Assembly: GCA_902805995.1 (NCBI GenBank)
Contig: CADCUU010000134.1
Coordinates: 1-6,337, forward strand
Source: an uncultured Rubellimicrobium sp.
GTDB lineage: Bacteria > Pseudomonadota > Alphaproteobacteria > Rhodobacterales > Rhodobacteraceae
DNA length: 6,337 nt
Direction of reading: 5' to 3'
The notes below the pieces were generated by a model that saw nothing but the letters and a program-made list of their open reading frames with translations, ran no database searches and was not told the DNA's origin. This document shows, one piece after another, positions 6,151 to 6,337 of the stretch. The translations under genes and the position numbers were made by a program. Each line of letters starts with the position of its first letter. Positions within the stretch are counted from its first letter, which is position 1.

Positions 6151-6337
6151 ATGGAGTTGGTGAGGCCGGTGGATAGAAGCTGGAATCACGATCGGACCAA
6201 GGCTGTGATCGGCGTTGCCGTTTTCCACGCCTTGCTGGGTTACGCCCTCATCGCCGGCCTCGGGTTCGAGCTTCCCGAGCAGGTCACGGACAATTTCAAG
6301 GTGTTCGACGTGCCCAAGGAGGTGCCTCCCCCGCCGG
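6151..6337 (+). CDS. TonB-family energy transducer, N-terminal part only
   Basis: The visible 62 codons encode a short cytoplasmic start (MELVRPVDRSWNHDRTKA). One transmembrane helix follows (about residues 18-37, VIGVAVFHALLGYALIAGLG), with a histidine (His26) placed as in the TonB helix that contacts ExbB/ExbD. The segment FKVFDVPKEVPPPPP then begins the proline-rich periplasmic spacer characteristic of TonB. TonB proteins pass proton-motive energy from the inner membrane to outer-membrane receptors. The C-terminal receptor-binding domain lies beyond the window. The start is uncertain. ATG 6151 has no close Shine-Dalgarno (GGAGGG at 6123-6128 is over 20 bases away), and GTG codons at 6160 and 6169 are alternatives. 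The gene follows a terminator, so it should have its own promoter in 6103-6150; I could not identify one, nor a Fur-like operator. Confidence 0.85.
   Translation, partial: MELVRPVDRSWNHDRTKAVIGVAVFHALLGYALIAGLGFELPEQVTDNFKVFDVPKEVPPPP

Overview
This GC-rich window reads as ordinary chromosomal DNA from an alphaproteobacterium, most probably a sphingomonad (Sphingomonadales). That placement is an inference. It rests on the character of the XseA and PurD proteins, the DUF2093 gene directly behind xseA, the style of the TonB N-terminus, and the strong avoidance of TTA, CTA and TCA codons. No rRNA, tRNA, CRISPR array, insertion sequence or phage gene is visible.

Layout from left to right. (1) On the minus strand, a two-gene unit: xseA (exodeoxyribonuclease VII large subunit) followed 18 bases later by a small DUF2093 gene that runs off the left edge. 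(2) On the plus strand, purD (GAR synthetase) starts back to back with xseA. The two ATG codons share the tetranucleotide CATG at 1571-1574, so no intergenic DNA separates them. (3) Behind purD, on the same strand with short gaps, lie two small membrane-anchored proteins of unknown function. The first has two predicted membrane helices around a BON-like segment; the second has an N-terminal membrane anchor, a low-complexity linker and a C-terminal helix-hairpin-helix (HhH) domain. (4) Convergent to these, on the minus strand, is a CNNM/CorC-HlyC family transporter-like protein with CBS domains. Its stop codon interlocks with that of the HhH gene in a CTAG at 3908-3911. (5) A divergent intergenic region of 144 bases follows. 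It holds a candidate EcfG-type (general stress response) promoter pointing right, toward a YiaD-like glycine-zipper/OmpA lipoprotein. (6) That gene ends in a strong intrinsic terminator. A TonB energy-transducer gene then begins and is cut by the right edge.

The functions are mostly housekeeping: DNA repair nuclease, purine synthesis, divalent-cation or CBS membrane protein, envelope tethering, and energised outer-membrane transport. purD plus the two small genes form a plausible transcription unit, but nothing in the sequence links the small genes to purine synthesis. I found no convincing new multi-gene system. The points most worth a second look are the zero-gap gene junctions, the membrane-tethered HhH protein with its BON-like neighbour, and the candidate stress promoter. 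Two very long antisense reading frames, opposite xseA and opposite the CNNM gene, are explained by codon register and were rejected.
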